From Gadus chalcogrammus (lineage: Eukaryota > Chordata > Actinopteri > Gadiformes > Gadidae): a DNA stretch of 64,000 nucleotides. The notes beneath the pieces were generated by a model, which was not told the DNA's origin, did no database searches, and saw nothing but the letters and a program-made list of their open reading frames with translations. Below, in pieces: positions 20,132 to 33,286 of the stretch (positions are counted from its first letter, which is position 1; every line of letters begins with the position of its first letter). Made by a program: the position numbers and the translations under genes. Location: positions 1,320,130 to 1,384,129 of the forward strand of contig NC_079414.1 in NCBI RefSeq assembly GCF_026213295.1, in the 5' to 3' direction.

Positions 20132-20943
20132 ACTTACCCCCCTAAAAGTGGTACCACAGCCCAAACCGTAAATGGTGCACACACGCCAATTACATGACTA
20201 GATCCAGATCTCTTCGGACTACGCAGACGACAAAATCCAGACACGCCGGCCACTAGGTGGCGCTATACCAGGGAATACGCGTTTGGGGCTATAACTCCGA
20301 CACCGAACCTCCCAGAGTCCAAAAACTTGTACACACAGATGCACTGGAGTCTGCTGCATCTTTTGGCCTAGGCCACGCCCATTTGCGTCCATGAATATTT
20401 TTCGCTAAATCGCGAAAACCGCAAAACTGTTTTTTCCCTACTCCTCCCACATTTCTTGACCAATCGACACCAAACTTTGCACACGACATCTTCGGACGCA
20501 CACGCAAAGGAATCGTATACAGTTTTTTGATCCGACCTTCGACGACGAAACGGTAGCATTTTGAATATTGCTATATTAGCTAAATTAGACGTGGAAAATC
20601 CAAAATACAAAAAAATCCAAAATTAGAAATCGGATCGAGTCCAAATTCTACACACATGTTGGTGCTAACCTTAATGACGTTCGATAAAAATTTCGGACAA
20701 TTTCGCCATTAGAGGGCGCAATAAACGAGGAAATTGTATATCTTCTACAAAATTTTGCCGCGAAAACGCTACACTGACTTCTCGCTACTCCTACCACAGT
20801 CGAATCCTTTGTATCCACAAGTTCAGGGTAGCGTTTTGAACACATGCTTCGCGTTGTGCCGGCGAAATTCACATTTCTTGTCGCGTTGTGCCGGCGAAAT
20901 GCACACTTCTTGGACCCCTGCATAACTGCTTGCAGTTCTAGTT
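20132..20943 (+). repeat. Body 20, short type
   Basis: 812 bp, TTACCCCCC head. Motif 2 is AGAGGGCGC (about 20711), a damaged core. Intact 3' end. Confidence 0.9.
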
Positions 20944-20946
20944 ATT

Positions 20947-20993
20947 AGGGGTCCAAGCCAACAGGTTGGATCCCTATTGTTTTTGTAAGGATT
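20947..20993 (+). repeat. S unit
   Basis: One full copy directly upstream of long body 21. Confidence 0.95.
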
Positions 20994-21013
20994 TTTTTTA
21001 TTATTATTATTAT

Positions 21014-22379
21014 TCCCCCCTAGAAGTGGGTCCACAGCCCAAACCGTAAAAGGTGCCGACACGCCAATTGCATGACTAGATCCAGGGCCCTGAGTTCTAA
21101 GCAGACGACAAAATCCAGACACGCCGGCCACTAGGTGGCGCTATACCAAGGAATACGCGTTTGGGGCTATAACTCCCACACCGAACCTCCCAGAGTCCAA
21201 AAACTTGTACACACAGATGCACTGGAGTCTGCTGCATCTTTTGGGCTAGGCCACGCCCATTTGCGTCTATGAATATTTTTCGCTAATTCGCGAAAACCGC
21301 AAAACAGTTTTTTCCCTACTCCTCCCACATTTCTTGACCAATCAACACCAAACTTTGCACCCGACATCTTCAGACGCACACGCAAAGGAATCATCAACAG
21401 CTTTTTTATCCGACCTTCGACAACGAAACGGTAGCGTTTTGAATATTTGTTTATTGGCTACGTTTTACGTCGAAACGCAAAAATTCAAAGAATACCAAAA
21501 GTAGACGTCGGATCAAGTCCAAATTTTAGACTCATGTCGGTGCTACCCTTAATGGCGTTCAATAAAGAATTCGGAATATTTCGCCATTAGGGGGCGCAAT
21601 AAACGAGGAAATTGTATATCTTCTAATTGGCCAAAGGAATGTTCTTCAAACTATAAGGGAACCATCAAGGGGCAAACCCGAGTCTATATAAAAAATATGG
21701 CCAAGAATTAATAATGTAGGCGGGAGTTATTTGGCAAAGGAAAATTGTCTTTGGAAAATTTCGCCAACAGGGCGGCGCCAAAAAACGACGAAATAATATA
21801 TCTCCTATTTGGCCAATGGAATGTTCTGAAAACGCGTTTTAGGCTACAACTCCCACACCAAAGCTCCCACAGTCAAAAACGTTATACGCACAGATTCACT
21901 GGAGTCAGCTGCATCTTTTGGCATAGGCCAGGCCCATTTGCGTCAGTATTTTCTTTATGCAAAATCGCAAAAACAGCTAAACTGCCTTTTCGCTACTCCT
22001 CCCACATTTCTTGCCCAATTGACACCAAACTTTGCACACGACATCTTCAGACGCACACTACAAGAAATCAGCAAAACTATTTTGATCCGACCATCGTTGA
22101 CGAAACGGTAGCGTTTTGAATATATGTTTTGCGTTGCAAATCAGTAAAAACTATTTTGATCCAACCGTCGACGACTAAACGGTAGCGGAAAATGCGTTTG
22201 GGGCCTAAACTCCCACACTGAACCTCTCACAGTCAAAACCTTTATATCCACAGGTTGTTCACGGTAGCGTTTTGAATACTTGCTTCGCGTTGTGCCGGCG
22301 AAATGCACATTTCTTGTCGCGTTGTGCCGGCGAAATGCACACTTCTTGGACCCCTGCATAACTGCTTGCAGTTCTAGTT
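21014..22379 (+). repeat. Body 21, long type (1,366 bp)
   Basis: Third near-identical copy of body 2, with CGACAACGAAACGG near 21420 as a private change. It is preceded by an S unit and followed immediately by body 22, unlike the other two copies. Confidence 0.92.
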
Positions 22380-22384
22380 ATTAT

Positions 22385-23196
22385 ACTTCCCGCGCTAAAA
22401 GTGGGCCCACAGCCCAAACCGTAAATGGTGCCGACACGCCAATTGCATGACTAGATCCAGGTCCGGCACCGCTACTCAGATAATAAAATTCAGACACGCC
22501 GGTCACTAGGTGGCGCTATACCAAGGAATACGCGTTTGGGGCTATAACTCCCACACCGAACCTCCCAGAGTCCAAAAACTTGTACACATAGATGCATTGG
22601 AGTCTGCTGCATCTTTTGGCCTAGGCCACGCCCATTTGCGTCTATGAATATTTTTCGCTAAATCGCGAAAACCGCAAAACTGTTTTTTCCCTACTCCTCC
22701 CACATTTCTTGACCAATCGACACCAAACTTTGCACACGACATCTTCAGACGCACACGCAAAGGAATCGTATACAGTTTTTTGATCCGACCTTCGACGACG
22801 AAACGATAGCATTTTGAATATTGGTATATTAGCTAAATTAGACGTGGAAAATCAAAAATACAAAAAAATCCAAAATTAGACATCGGATCGAGTCCAAATT
22901 CTACACACATGTTGGTGCTAACCTTAATGACGTTCGATAAAAATTTCGGAAAATTCCGCCATTAGGGGGCGCAATAAACGAGGAAATTGTATATCTTCTA
23001 CAAAATTTCGCCGCGAAAACGCTACACTGACTTCTCGCTACTCCTACCACAGTCAAATCCTTTGTATCCACAGGTTCAGGGTAGCGTTTTCAACACATGC
23101 TTCGCGTTGTGCCGGCGAAATGCACATTTCTTGTCGCGTTGTGCCGGCGAAATGCACACTTCTTGGACCCCTGCATAACTGCTTGCAGTTCTAGTT
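22385..23196 (+). repeat. Body 22, short type
   Basis: 812 bp, head ACTTCCCGCGCTAAAAG, shared with bodies 42, 58, 59 and 62. Intact 3' end. Confidence 0.9.
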
Positions 23197-23201
23197 ATTA
23201 T

Positions 23202-24538
23202 TCCCCCCCTAGAAGTGGGCCCACAGCACAAACCGTAAATGGTGCAGACATGCCAAATGCATGACTAGATCAAGATCCGTGGCGACTACGCAGACGACAA
23301 AATCCAGACATGCCGGCCACTAGGTGGCGCTATACCAAGGAATACGCGTTTGGGGCTATAACTCCCACACCGAACCTCCCACAGTCAAAAACGTTATACC
23401 CACAGATGCACTGGAGTCTGCTGCATCTTTTGGGCTAGGCCACGCCCATTTGCGTCTATGAATATTTTTCGCTAAATCGCGAAAACCGCAAAACAGTTTT
23501 TTCCCTACTCCTCCCACATTTCTTGACCAATCAACACCAACCTTTGCACACGACATCTTCAGACGCACACGCAAAGGAATCATCAACAGTTTTTTGATCC
23601 GACCTTCGACGACGAAACGGTAGCGTTTTGAATATTTGTTTATTGGCTACGTTTTACGTCGAAACGCAAAAATTCAAAGAATACCAAAAGTAGACGTCGG
23701 ATCAAGTCCAAATTTTAGACACATGTCGGTGCTACCCTTAGTGGCGTTCAATAAAGAATTCGGAATATTTCGCCATTAGGGGGCGCAATAAACGAGGAAA
23801 TTGTATATCTTCTAATTGGCCAAAGGAATGTTCTTCAAACTATAAGGGAACCATCAAGGGGCAAACCCGAGTCTATATAAAAAATATGGCCAAGAATTAA
23901 TGATGTAGGCGGGAGTTATTTGGCAAAGGAAAATTGTCTTTGGAAAATTTCGCCAACAGGGCGGCGCCAAAAAACGACGAAATAATATATCTCCTATTTG
24001 GCCAATGGAATGTTCTGAAAACGCGTTTTAGGCTATAACTCCCACACCAAAGCTCCCACAGTCAAAAACGTTATACGCACAGATTCACTGGAGTCAGCTG
24101 CATCTTTTGGCATAGGCCAGGCCCATTTGCGTCAGTATTTTCTTTATGCAAAATCGCAAAAACAGCTAAACTGCCTTTTCGCTACTCCTCCCACATTTCT
24201 TGCCCAATTGACACCAAACTTTGCACACGACATCTTCAGACGCACACTACAAGAAATCAGCAAAACTATTTTGATCCGACCATCGTTGACGAAACGGTGG
24301 CGTTTTGAATATATGGTTTTGCGTTGCAAATCAGTAAAAACTATTTTGATCCAACCGTCGACGACTAAACGGTAGCGGAAAATGCGTTTGGGGCCGAAAC
24401 TCCCACACTGAACCTCTCACAGTCAAAACCTTTGTATCCACAGGTTGTTCACGGTAGCGTTTTGAATACTTGCTTCGCGTTGTGCCGGCGAAATGCACAT
24501 TTCTTGTCGCGTTGTGCCGGCGAAATGCACACTTCTTG
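23202..24538 (+). repeat. Body 23, long type, 3'-truncated
   Basis: 1,337 bp. Head and first module match body 9 and body 64 (AAATGCATGACTAGATCAAG). It ends at CACTTCTTG followed by TTATTC of body 24. Confidence 0.88.
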
Positions 24539-24542
24539 TTAT

Positions 24543-24819
24543 TCTTCCCCCCTTGAAAGAGGGACTACAGCCCAAACCGTAAATGGTGCACACGCGCCAA
24601 TTACATGACTAGAACCAGGTCCGGCACCGCTACTCAGCTAACAAAATCCAGACACGCCGGCCACTAGGTGGCGCAATACCAAGGGAAAACGCGTTTGGGA
24701 CTATAACTCCCACACCGAACCTTTCACAGTCAAAAACTTGTACCCACATATTCACTGGAGTCTGCTGCGGCGAAATGCACACTTCTTGGACCCCTGCATA
24801 ACTGCTTGCAGTTCTAGTT
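24543..24819 (+). repeat. Body 24, short type with large internal deletion
   Basis: 277 bp. The sequence jumps from GGAGTCTGCTG to CGGCGAAATGCACA, removing over 500 bp but keeping both the head and the intact 3' terminus. Motif 1 is changed to GGCGCAATACC. Confidence 0.9.
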
Positions 24820-24824
24820 ATTAT

Positions 24825-25633
24825 TCCCCCCTAGAAGTGGGCCCACAGCCCAAACCGTAAATGGTGCCGACATGCCAATTGCATGACTAGATCCAGGTCC
24901 CTGAGTTCTAGGCAGACGACAAAATCCAGACACGCCGGCCACTAGGTGGCGCTATACCAAGGAATACGCGTTTAGGGCTATAACTCCCACACCGAACCTC
25001 CCAGAGTCCAAAAACTTGTACACACATATTCACTGGAGTCTGCTGCATCTTTTGGCATAGGCCACGCCCATTTGCGTCTATGAATATTTTTCGCAAAATC
25101 GCGAAAACCGCAAAACAGTTTTTTCCCTACTCCTCCCACATTTTTTGACCAATCAACACCAAACTTTGCACACGACATCTTCAGACGCACACGCAAAAAA
25201 ATTATCGGACAGTTTTTTGATCCGACCTTCGACGACGAAACGGTAGCGTTTTGAATATTGGTTTATGAGCTAAATTAGACGTGGAATAACAAAAATCCCA
25301 AAAAATCCAAAATTAGACATCGGATCGAGTTCAAATTTTACACACATGTTGGTGCTAACCTTAATGTCGTTTGATAAAAAATTCGGAAAATTTCGCCATT
25401 AGGGGGCGCAATAAACGAGGAAATTGTATATCTTCTACAAAATTTCGCGGCGAAAACGCTACACTGACTTCTCGCTACTCCTACCACAGTCAAATCCTTT
25501 GTATCCACAGGTTCAGGGTAGCGTTTTGAACACATGCTTCGCGTTGTGCCGGCGAAACGCACATTTCTTGTCGCGTTGTGCCGGCGAAATGCACACTTCT
25601 TGGACCCCTGCATAACTGCTTGCAGTTCTAGTT
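24825..25633 (+). repeat. Body 25, short type
   Basis: 809 bp, TAGAAGTGGGCCC head. It shares the TTTTTTGACC variant near 25140 with bodies 14, 26 and 61. Intact 3' end. Confidence 0.9.
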
Positions 25634-25680
25634 AGGGGTCCAAGCCAACAGGTTGGATCCCTATTGTTTTTGTAAGGATT
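25634..25680 (+). repeat. S unit
   Basis: One full copy abutting body 25. Confidence 0.95.
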
Positions 25681-25690
25681 TTTTTTATTA

Positions 25691-26284
25691 TACTTCCTAC
25701 CAAGAAAGTGGTACCACAGCCCAGACCGTAAATGGTGCCGACATGCCAATTGCATGACTAGATCCAGGTCCGTGAAGACTATTCAGACGACAAAATCCAG
25801 ACACGCCGGTCACTAGGTGGCGCTATACCAAGGAATACGCGTTTGGGGCTATAACTCCCACACCGAACCTCCCACAGTCAAAAACTTGTACCCACATATT
25901 CACTGGAGTCTGCTGCATCTTTTGGCATAGGCCACGCCCATTTGCGTCTATGAATATTTTTCGCAAAATCGCAAAAACCGCAAAACAGTTTTTTCCCTAC
26001 TCCTCCCACATTTTTTGACCAATCAACACCAAACTTTGCACACGACATCTTCTGACGCACACGCAAAGAAATTATCGGACAGTTTTTTGATCCGACCGTC
26101 GACGACGAAACGGTAGCGTTTTGAATATTGGTATATTAGCTAAATTAGACGTGGAAAATCAAAAATCCAGAAAAATCCAAAAGTAGACATCGGAACGAGT
26201 CCAAATTTTAGACACATGTTGGTGCTAACCTTAATGACCTTCGATACAAATTTCGGAAAATTTCGCCATTAGGGGGCGCAATAA
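25691..26284 (+). repeat. Body 26, truncated after motif 2
   Basis: 594 bp. It ends at AGGGGGCGCAATA, where (ATT)n and the head of body 27 follow. The native ATAA after motif 2 merges in register with the ATT tract, suggesting a microhomology joint. Confidence 0.88.
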
Positions 26285-26294
26285 TTATTATTAT

Positions 26295-27102
26295 TCCCCC
26301 CTAGAAGTGGGTCCACAGCCCAAACCGTAAATGGTGCCGACACCCCAATTGCATGACTAGATCCAGGGCCCTGAGTTCTAAGCAGACGACAAAATCCAGA
26401 CACGCCGGCCACTAGGTGGCGCTATACCAAGGAAAGACGCGTTTGGGGCTATAACTCCCACACCGAACATCCCACATTCAAAACCTCGTACACACAGATT
26501 CACTGGAGTCTGCTGCATCTTTTGGCATAGGCCACGCCCATTTGCGTCCATAATTTTTTTTCGCAAAATCGCGAAAACCGCAAAACTGTTTTTTCGCTAC
26601 TCCTCCCACATTTCTTGACCAATCGACACAAAACTTTGCACACGACATCTTCAGACGCACACGCAAAGGAATCATATACAGTTTTTTGATCCTACCTTCG
26701 ACGACGAAACGATAGCATTTTGAATATTGGTATATTAGCTAAATTAGACGTGGAAAATCAAAAATACAAAAAAATCCAAAATTAGACATCGGATCGAGTC
26801 CAAATTCTACACACATGTTGGTGCTAACCTTAATGACGTTCGATAAAAATTTCGGAAAATTCCGCCATTAGGGGGCGCAATAAACGAGGAAATTGTATAT
26901 CTTCTACAAAATTTCGCCGCGAAAACGCTACACTGACTTCTCGCTACTCCTACCACAGTCAAATCCTTTGTATCCACAGGTTCAGGGTAGCGTTTTCAAC
27001 ACATGCTTCGCGATGTGCCGGCGAAATGCACATTTCTTGTCGCGTTGTGCCGGCGAAATGCACACTTCTTGGACCCCTGCATAACTGCTTGCAGTTCTAG
27101 TT
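26295..27102 (+). repeat. Body 27, short type
   Basis: 808 bp, near sister of bodies 6 and 63. Intact 3' end. Confidence 0.9.
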
Positions 27103-27110
27103 ATTATTAT

Positions 27111-28095
27111 TCCCCCCTAGAAGTGGGTCCACAGCCCAAACCGTAAATGGTGCCGAAACGCCAATTGCATGACTAGATCCAGGTCCCTGAGTTCTAGGTA
27201 AACGACAAAATCCAGACACGCCGGCCACTAGGTGGCGCTATACCAAGGAAAGACGCGTTTGGGGCTATAACTCCCACACCGAACCTCCCACAGTCCAAAA
27301 ACTTGTACACACAGATGCACTGGAGTCTGCTGCATCTTTTGGTCTAGGCCACGCCCATTTGCGTCTATAATTTTTTTTCGCAAAATCGCGAAAACCGCAA
27401 AACTGTTTTTTCGCTACTCCTCCCACATTTCTTGACCAATCAACACCAAACTTTGCACACGGCATCTTCAGACGCACACGCAAAGAAATCTTAGACAGTT
27501 TTTTGATCCAACCTTCGACGACGAAACGGTAGAGTTTTGAATATTTGTTTATTAGCTAAATTAGACGTGGAAAATCAAAAATACAAAAAAATCCAAAAGT
27601 AGACATCGGATCGAGTCCTAATTCTACACACATGTCGGTGCTACCCTTAATGGCGTTCAATAAAGAATTCGGAATATTTCGCCCTTAGGGGGCGCAATAA
27701 ACGAGGAAATTGTATATCTTCTAATTGGCCAAAAGAATGTTCTTCAAACTATAAGGGAACCATCAAGGGGCAAACCCGAGTCTATATAAAAAATATGGCC
27801 AAGAATTATTAATGTGGGCGGGAGTTATTTGGCAAAGGAAAATTGTCTTTGGAAAATTTCGCCACAAGGGGGCGCAAATAAACGACGAAATAATATATCT
27901 CCTAACTGGCCAATGGAATGTTCTGAAAACGCGTTTTAGGCTATAACTCCCACACCGAAGCTCCCACAGTCAAAAACGTTATATCCACAGATTCACTGGA
28001 GTCAGCTGCATCTTTTGGCATACGCCGTTCCTCAATTTCGAACACATGCTTTGCGTTGTGCCGGCGAAATGCACACTTCTTGGACCCCTGCATAA
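27111..28095 (+). repeat. Body 28, medium type, 3' hairpin lost
   Basis: 985 bp. From about 27440 to the following S cluster it matches 46870-47738 at a constant offset of 19,430. It ends at CTGCATAA without the palindrome. Confidence 0.9.
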
Positions 28096-28097
28096 TT

Positions 28098-28367
28098 AGG
28101 GGTCCAAGCCAACAGGTTGGATCCCTATTGTTTTTGTAAGGATTTTTCTTATTAGGGGTCCAAGCCAACAGGTTGGATCCCTATTGTTTTTGTAAGGATT
28201 TTTCTTATTAGGGGTCCAAGCCAACAGGTTGGATCCCTATTGTTTTTGTAAGGATTTTTTTAGGGGTCCAAGCCAACAGGTTGGATCCCTATTGTTTTTG
28301 TAAAGATTTTTCTTTTTATTAGGGGTCCAAGCCAACAGGTTGGATCCCTATTGTTTTTGTAAAGATT
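28098..28367 (+). repeat. S units x5
   Basis: Copies at 28098, 28154, 28210, 28262 and 28321. The last two carry GTAAAGATT instead of GTAAGGATT and are identical to each other, so the fifth is probably a local duplicate of the fourth. Confidence 0.95.
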
Positions 28368-28386
28368 TTTCTTTTTATTATTTTTA

Positions 28387-29396
28387 TACTTACCCCCCTA
28401 AAAGTGGTACCACAGCCCAAACCGTAAATGGTGCACACACGCCAATTACATGACTAGATCCAGATCTCTTCGGACTACGCAGACGACAAAATCCAGACAC
28501 GCCGGCCACTAGGTGGCGCTATACCAGGGAATACGCGTTTGGGGCTATAACTCCGACACCGAACCTCCCAGAGTCCAAAAACTTGTACACACAGATGCAC
28601 TGGAGTCTGTTGCATCTTTTGGCCTAGGCCACGCCCATTTGCGTCTATGAATATTTTTCGCTAAATCGCGAAAACCGCAAAACTGTTTTTTCCCTACTCC
28701 TCCCACATTTTTTGACCATTCGACACCAATCTTTGCACACGACATTTTATGACGCACGCGCAAAGAAATTATCGGACAGTTTTTTGATCCGACCTTCGAC
28801 GACGAAACGGTAGCGTTTTGAATATTGGTTTATGAGCTAAATTAGACGTTGAATAACAAAAATCCCAAAAAATCCAAAATTCGACATCGGATCGAGTCCA
28901 AATTTTACACACATGTTGGTGCCAACCTTAACGTCGTCCCTAAAAAAAATCGGAAGATTCCGCCTTTAGGGGGCGCAATAAACGAGGAAATTGTATGTCT
29001 TCTAATTGGCCAAAGGAATGTTCTTCAAACTCAAGTGAAACCATCAAGGGGCAAACCCGAGTCTATACAGAAAATATGGCTTATAATTATTAATGTGGGC
29101 GGGAGTTATTTGGCAAAGGAAAATTGTCTTTGGAAAATTTCGCCAACAGGGCGGCTCCAAAAAACGACGACATTGTCTATCTCCTATTTGGCCAATGGAA
29201 TGTTCTGAAAACGCGTTTTAGGCTATAACTCCCACACCGAAGCTCCCGCAGTCAAAACCTTTATATCCACATGTTGTTCACGGTAGCGTTTTGAATACTT
29301 GCTACGCGTTGTGCCGGCGAAATGCACATTTCTTGTCGCGTTGTGCCGGCGAAATGCACACTTCTTGGACCCCTGCATAACTGCTTGCAGTCCTTT
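28387..29396 (+). repeat. Body 29, medium/long intermediate
   Basis: 1,010 bp. Motif 2 block, TATA-region variant (TATACAGAAAATATGG) and the second module start as in medium bodies, then it switches to the long-body 3' part (GTTGTTCACGGTAGCG). The terminus is altered: the palindrome is followed by CCTTT instead of CTAGTT. Confidence 0.88.
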
Positions 29397-29399
29397 ATT

Positions 29400-29499
29400 A
29401 GGGGTCCAAGCCAACAGGTTGGATCCCTATTGTTTTTGTAAGGATTATTATTAGGGGTCCAAGCCAACAGGTTGGATCCCTATTGTTTTTGTAAGGATT
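29400..29499 (+). repeat. S units x2
   Basis: Copies at 29400 and 29453. Confidence 0.95.
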
Positions 29500-29511
29500 A
29501 TTATTATTATT

Positions 29512-30326
29512 ATTTCGTACGCCTTAGAAGTGGTACCACAGCCCAAACCGTAAATGGTGCACACGCGCCAATTGCATGACTAGATCCAGAATCGGCACCG
29601 CTACTCAGATAACAAAATCCAGACACGCCGGTCCCTAGGTGGCGCTATACCAAGGAGAAACACGTTTGGGGCTATAACTCCCACACCGAACCTCCCAGAG
29701 TCCAAAAACTTGTACACACAGATGCACTGGAGTCTGCTGCATCTTTTGGCCTAGGCCACGCCCATTTGCGTCTATGAATATTTTTCGCTAAATCGCGAAA
29801 ACCGCAAAACTGTTTTTTCCCTACTCCTCCCACATTTCTTGACCAATCAACACCAAACTTTGCACACGACATCTTCAGACGCACACGCAAAGGAATCATC
29901 AACAGTTTTTTGATCCGACCTTCGACGACGAAACGGTAGCGTTTTGAATATTGGTATATTAGCTAAATTAGACGTGGAAAATTAAAAATCCAAAGAAATT
30001 CAAAATTAGACATCGGCTCGAGTCCAAATTCTACACACATGTTGGTGCTAACCTTAATGACGTTCGAGAAAAATTTCGGACAATTTCGCCGTTAGGGGGC
30101 GCAATAAACGAGGAAATTGTATATCTTCTACAAAATTTCGCCGCGAAAACGCTACACTGACTTCTCGCTACTCCAACCACAGTCAAATCCTTTGTATCCA
30201 CAGGTTCAGGGTAGCGTTTTGAACACATGCTTCGCGTTGTGCCGGCGAAACGCACATTTCTTGTCGGGTTGTGCCGGCGAAATGCACACTTCTTGGACCC
30301 CTGCATAACTGCTTGCAGTTCTAGTT
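29512..30326 (+). repeat. Body 30, short type
   Basis: 815 bp, CGTACGCCTTAGAAG head. It has TGTCGGGTTGTGCC in the second 32-bp repeat. Intact 3' end. Confidence 0.9.
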
Positions 30327-30373
30327 AGGGGTCCAAGCCAACAGGTTGGATCCCTATTGTTTTTGTAAGGATT
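30327..30373 (+). repeat. S unit
   Basis: One full copy abutting body 30. Confidence 0.95.
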
Positions 30374-30384
30374 ATTATTATTAT

Positions 30385-31393
30385 TCTTACCTCCCTAAAA
30401 GTGGGACCACAGCCCAAACCGTAAATGGTGCCGACACGCGAATTGCATGACTAGATCCAGATCTCTTCGGACTACGCAGACGACAAAATCCAGACACGCC
30501 GAACACTAGGTGGCGCTATACCAAGGGAAAACGCGTTTGGGGCTATAACTCCCACACCAAACCTCCCACAGTCAAAAACTTGTACCCACATATCCACTGG
30601 AGTCTGCTGCATCTTTTGGCATAGGCCACGCCCATTTGCGTCTGTAATTTTTTTTCGCAAAACCGCGAAAACCGTAAAACTGTTTTTTCGCTACTCCTCC
30701 CACATTTCTTGACCAATCAACACCAAACTTTGCACACGACATCTTCAGACAGACACGCAAAGAAATTTTAGAACACTTTTTTGATTTGCCCTTTGACGAC
30801 GAAACGGTAGCGTTTTGAATATTTGTTTATTAGCTACGTTTTACGTCGAAACGCAAAAAAATTAAAGAATACCAAAATTAAACATCGGATCAAGTCCAAA
30901 TTTTTGACACATGTCGATGCTACCCCTACTGGCGTTCAGTAAAATAATCGGAATATTTCGCTATAAGGGGGCGCAATAAACGAGGAAATTGTATATCTTC
31001 TAATTGGCCAAAGGAATGTTCTTCAAACTATAAGGGAACCATCAAGGGGCAAACCCGAGTCTATATAAAAAATATGGCCAAGAATTATTAATGTGGGCGG
31101 GAGTTATTTGGCAAAGGAAAATTGTCTTTGGAAAATTTCGCCACAAGGGGGCGCAAATAAACGACGAAATAATACATCTCCTAACTGGCCAATGGAATGT
31201 TCTGAAAACGCGTTTTGGGCTATAACTCCCACACCGAAGCTCCCACAGTCAAAACCTTTATATCCACAGATTCACTGGAGTCAGCTGCATCTTTTGGCAC
31301 ACGCTGTTTCTCAATTTTTGAACACATGCTTCGCGTTGTGCCGGCGAAATGCACACTTCTTGGACCCCTGCATAACTGCTTGCAGTTCTAGTT
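30385..31393 (+). repeat. Body 31, medium type
   Basis: 1,009 bp, sister of bodies 18 and 33. Its tail matches body 10 (GGCACACGCTGTTTCTC). Confidence 0.9.
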
Positions 31394-31398
31394 ATTAT

Positions 31399-32208
31399 TC
31401 TTACCCCCCTAAAAGTGGGCCCACACCCCAAACCGTAAAAGGTGCCGACACGCGAATTGCATGACTAGATCCAGATCTCTTCGGACTACGCAGACGACCA
31501 AATCCAGACACGCCGGCCACTAGGTGGCGCTATACCAAGGAATACGCGTTTGGGGCTATAACTCCCACACCGAACCACCCAGAGTCCAATAACTTGTACA
31601 CACAGATGCACTGGAGTCTGCTGCATCTTTTGGCCTAGGCCACGCCCATTTGCGTCCATGAATATTTTTCGCTAAATCACGAAAACCGCAAAACTGTTTT
31701 TTCCCTACTCCTCCCACATTTCTTGACCAATCAACACCAAACTTTGCACACGACATCTTCAGACGCACACGCAAAGGAATCATCAACAGTTTTTTGATCC
31801 GACCTTCGACGACGAAACGGTAGCGTTTTGAATATTGGTATATTAGCTAAATTAGATGTGGAAAATCAAAAATCCAAAAAAATCCAAAATTAGACATCTG
31901 ATCGAGTCCAAATTCTACACACATGTTGGTGCTAACCTTATTGACGTTCGCTAAAAATTTCGGACAATTTCGCCGTTAGGGGGCGCAATAAACGAGAAAA
32001 TGTTATATCTTCTACAAAATTTCGCCGCGAAAACGCTACACTGACTTCTCGCTACTCCTACCAATCAAATCCTTTGTATCCACAGGTTCAGGGTAGCGTT
32101 TTGAACACATGCTTCACGTTGTGCCGGCGAAATGCACATTTCTTGTCGCATTGTGCCGGCGAAATGCACACTTCTTGGACCCCTGCATAACTGCTTGCAG
32201 TTCTAGTT
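31399..32208 (+). repeat. Body 32, short type
   Basis: 810 bp. First module variant ACCACCCAGAGTCCAATAAC, shared with bodies 5, 39, 40, 44 and 56. Small private changes such as GAGAAAATGTTATATC near 31995. Confidence 0.9.
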
Positions 32209-32213
32209 ATTAT

Positions 32214-33222
32214 TCTTACCTCCCTAAAAGTGGGACCACAGCCCAAACCGTAAATGGTGCCGACACGCAAATTGCATGACTAGATCCAGATCTCTTCGGA
32301 CTACGCAGACGACAAAATCCAGACACGCCGAACACTAGGTGGCGCTATACCAAGGGAAAACGCGTTTGGGGCTATAACTCCCACACCGAACCTCCCACAG
32401 TCAAAAACTTGTACCCACATATCCACTGGAGTCTGCTGCATCTTTTGGCATAGGCCACGCCCATTTGCGTCTATAATTTTTTTTCGCAAAATCGCGAAAA
32501 CCGTAAAACTGTTTTTTCGCTACTCCTCCCACATTTCTTGACCAATCAACACCAAACTTTGCACACGACATCTTCAGACAGACACGCAAAGAAATTTTTG
32601 AACACTTTTTTGATTTGCCCTTTGACGACGAAACGGTAGCGTTTTGAATATTTGTTTATTAGCTACGTTTTACGTCGAAACGCAAAAAAATTAAAGAATA
32701 CCAAAATTAAACATCGGATCAAGTCCAAATTTTTGACACATGTCGATGCTACCCCTACTGGCGTTCAGTAAAATAATCGGAATATTTCGCCATAAGGGGG
32801 CGCAATAAACGAGGAAATTGTATATCTTCTAATTGGCCGAAGGAATGTTCTTCAAACTATAAGGGAACCATCAAGGGGCAAACCCGAGTCTATATAAAAT
32901 ATATGGCCAAGAATTATTAATGTGGGCGGGAGTTATTTGGCAAAGGAAAATTGTCTTTGGAAAATTTCGCCACAAGGGGGCGCAAATAAACGACGAAATA
33001 ATACATCTCCTAACTGGCCAATGGAATGTTCTGAAAACGCGTTTTGGGCTATAACTCCCACACCGAAGCTCCCACAGTCAAAACCTTTATATCCACAGAT
33101 TCACTGGAGTCAGCTGCATCTTTTGGCACACGCTGTTTCTCAATTTTTGAACACATGCTTCGCGTTGTGCCGGCGAAATGCACACTTCTTGGACCCCTGC
33201 ATAACTGCTTGCAGTTCTAGTT
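32214..33222 (+). repeat. Body 33, medium type
   Basis: 1,009 bp, sister of body 31 with body 32 between them. TATATAAAATATATGG is a private variant of the TATA region. Confidence 0.9.
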
Positions 33223-33228
33223 TTTATT

Positions 33229-33275
33229 AGGGGTCCAAGCCAACAGGTTGGATCCCTATTGTTTTTGTAAGGATT
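33229..33275 (+). repeat. S unit
   Basis: One full copy upstream of body 34. Confidence 0.95.
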
Positions 33276-33286
33276 ATTATTCCTAT

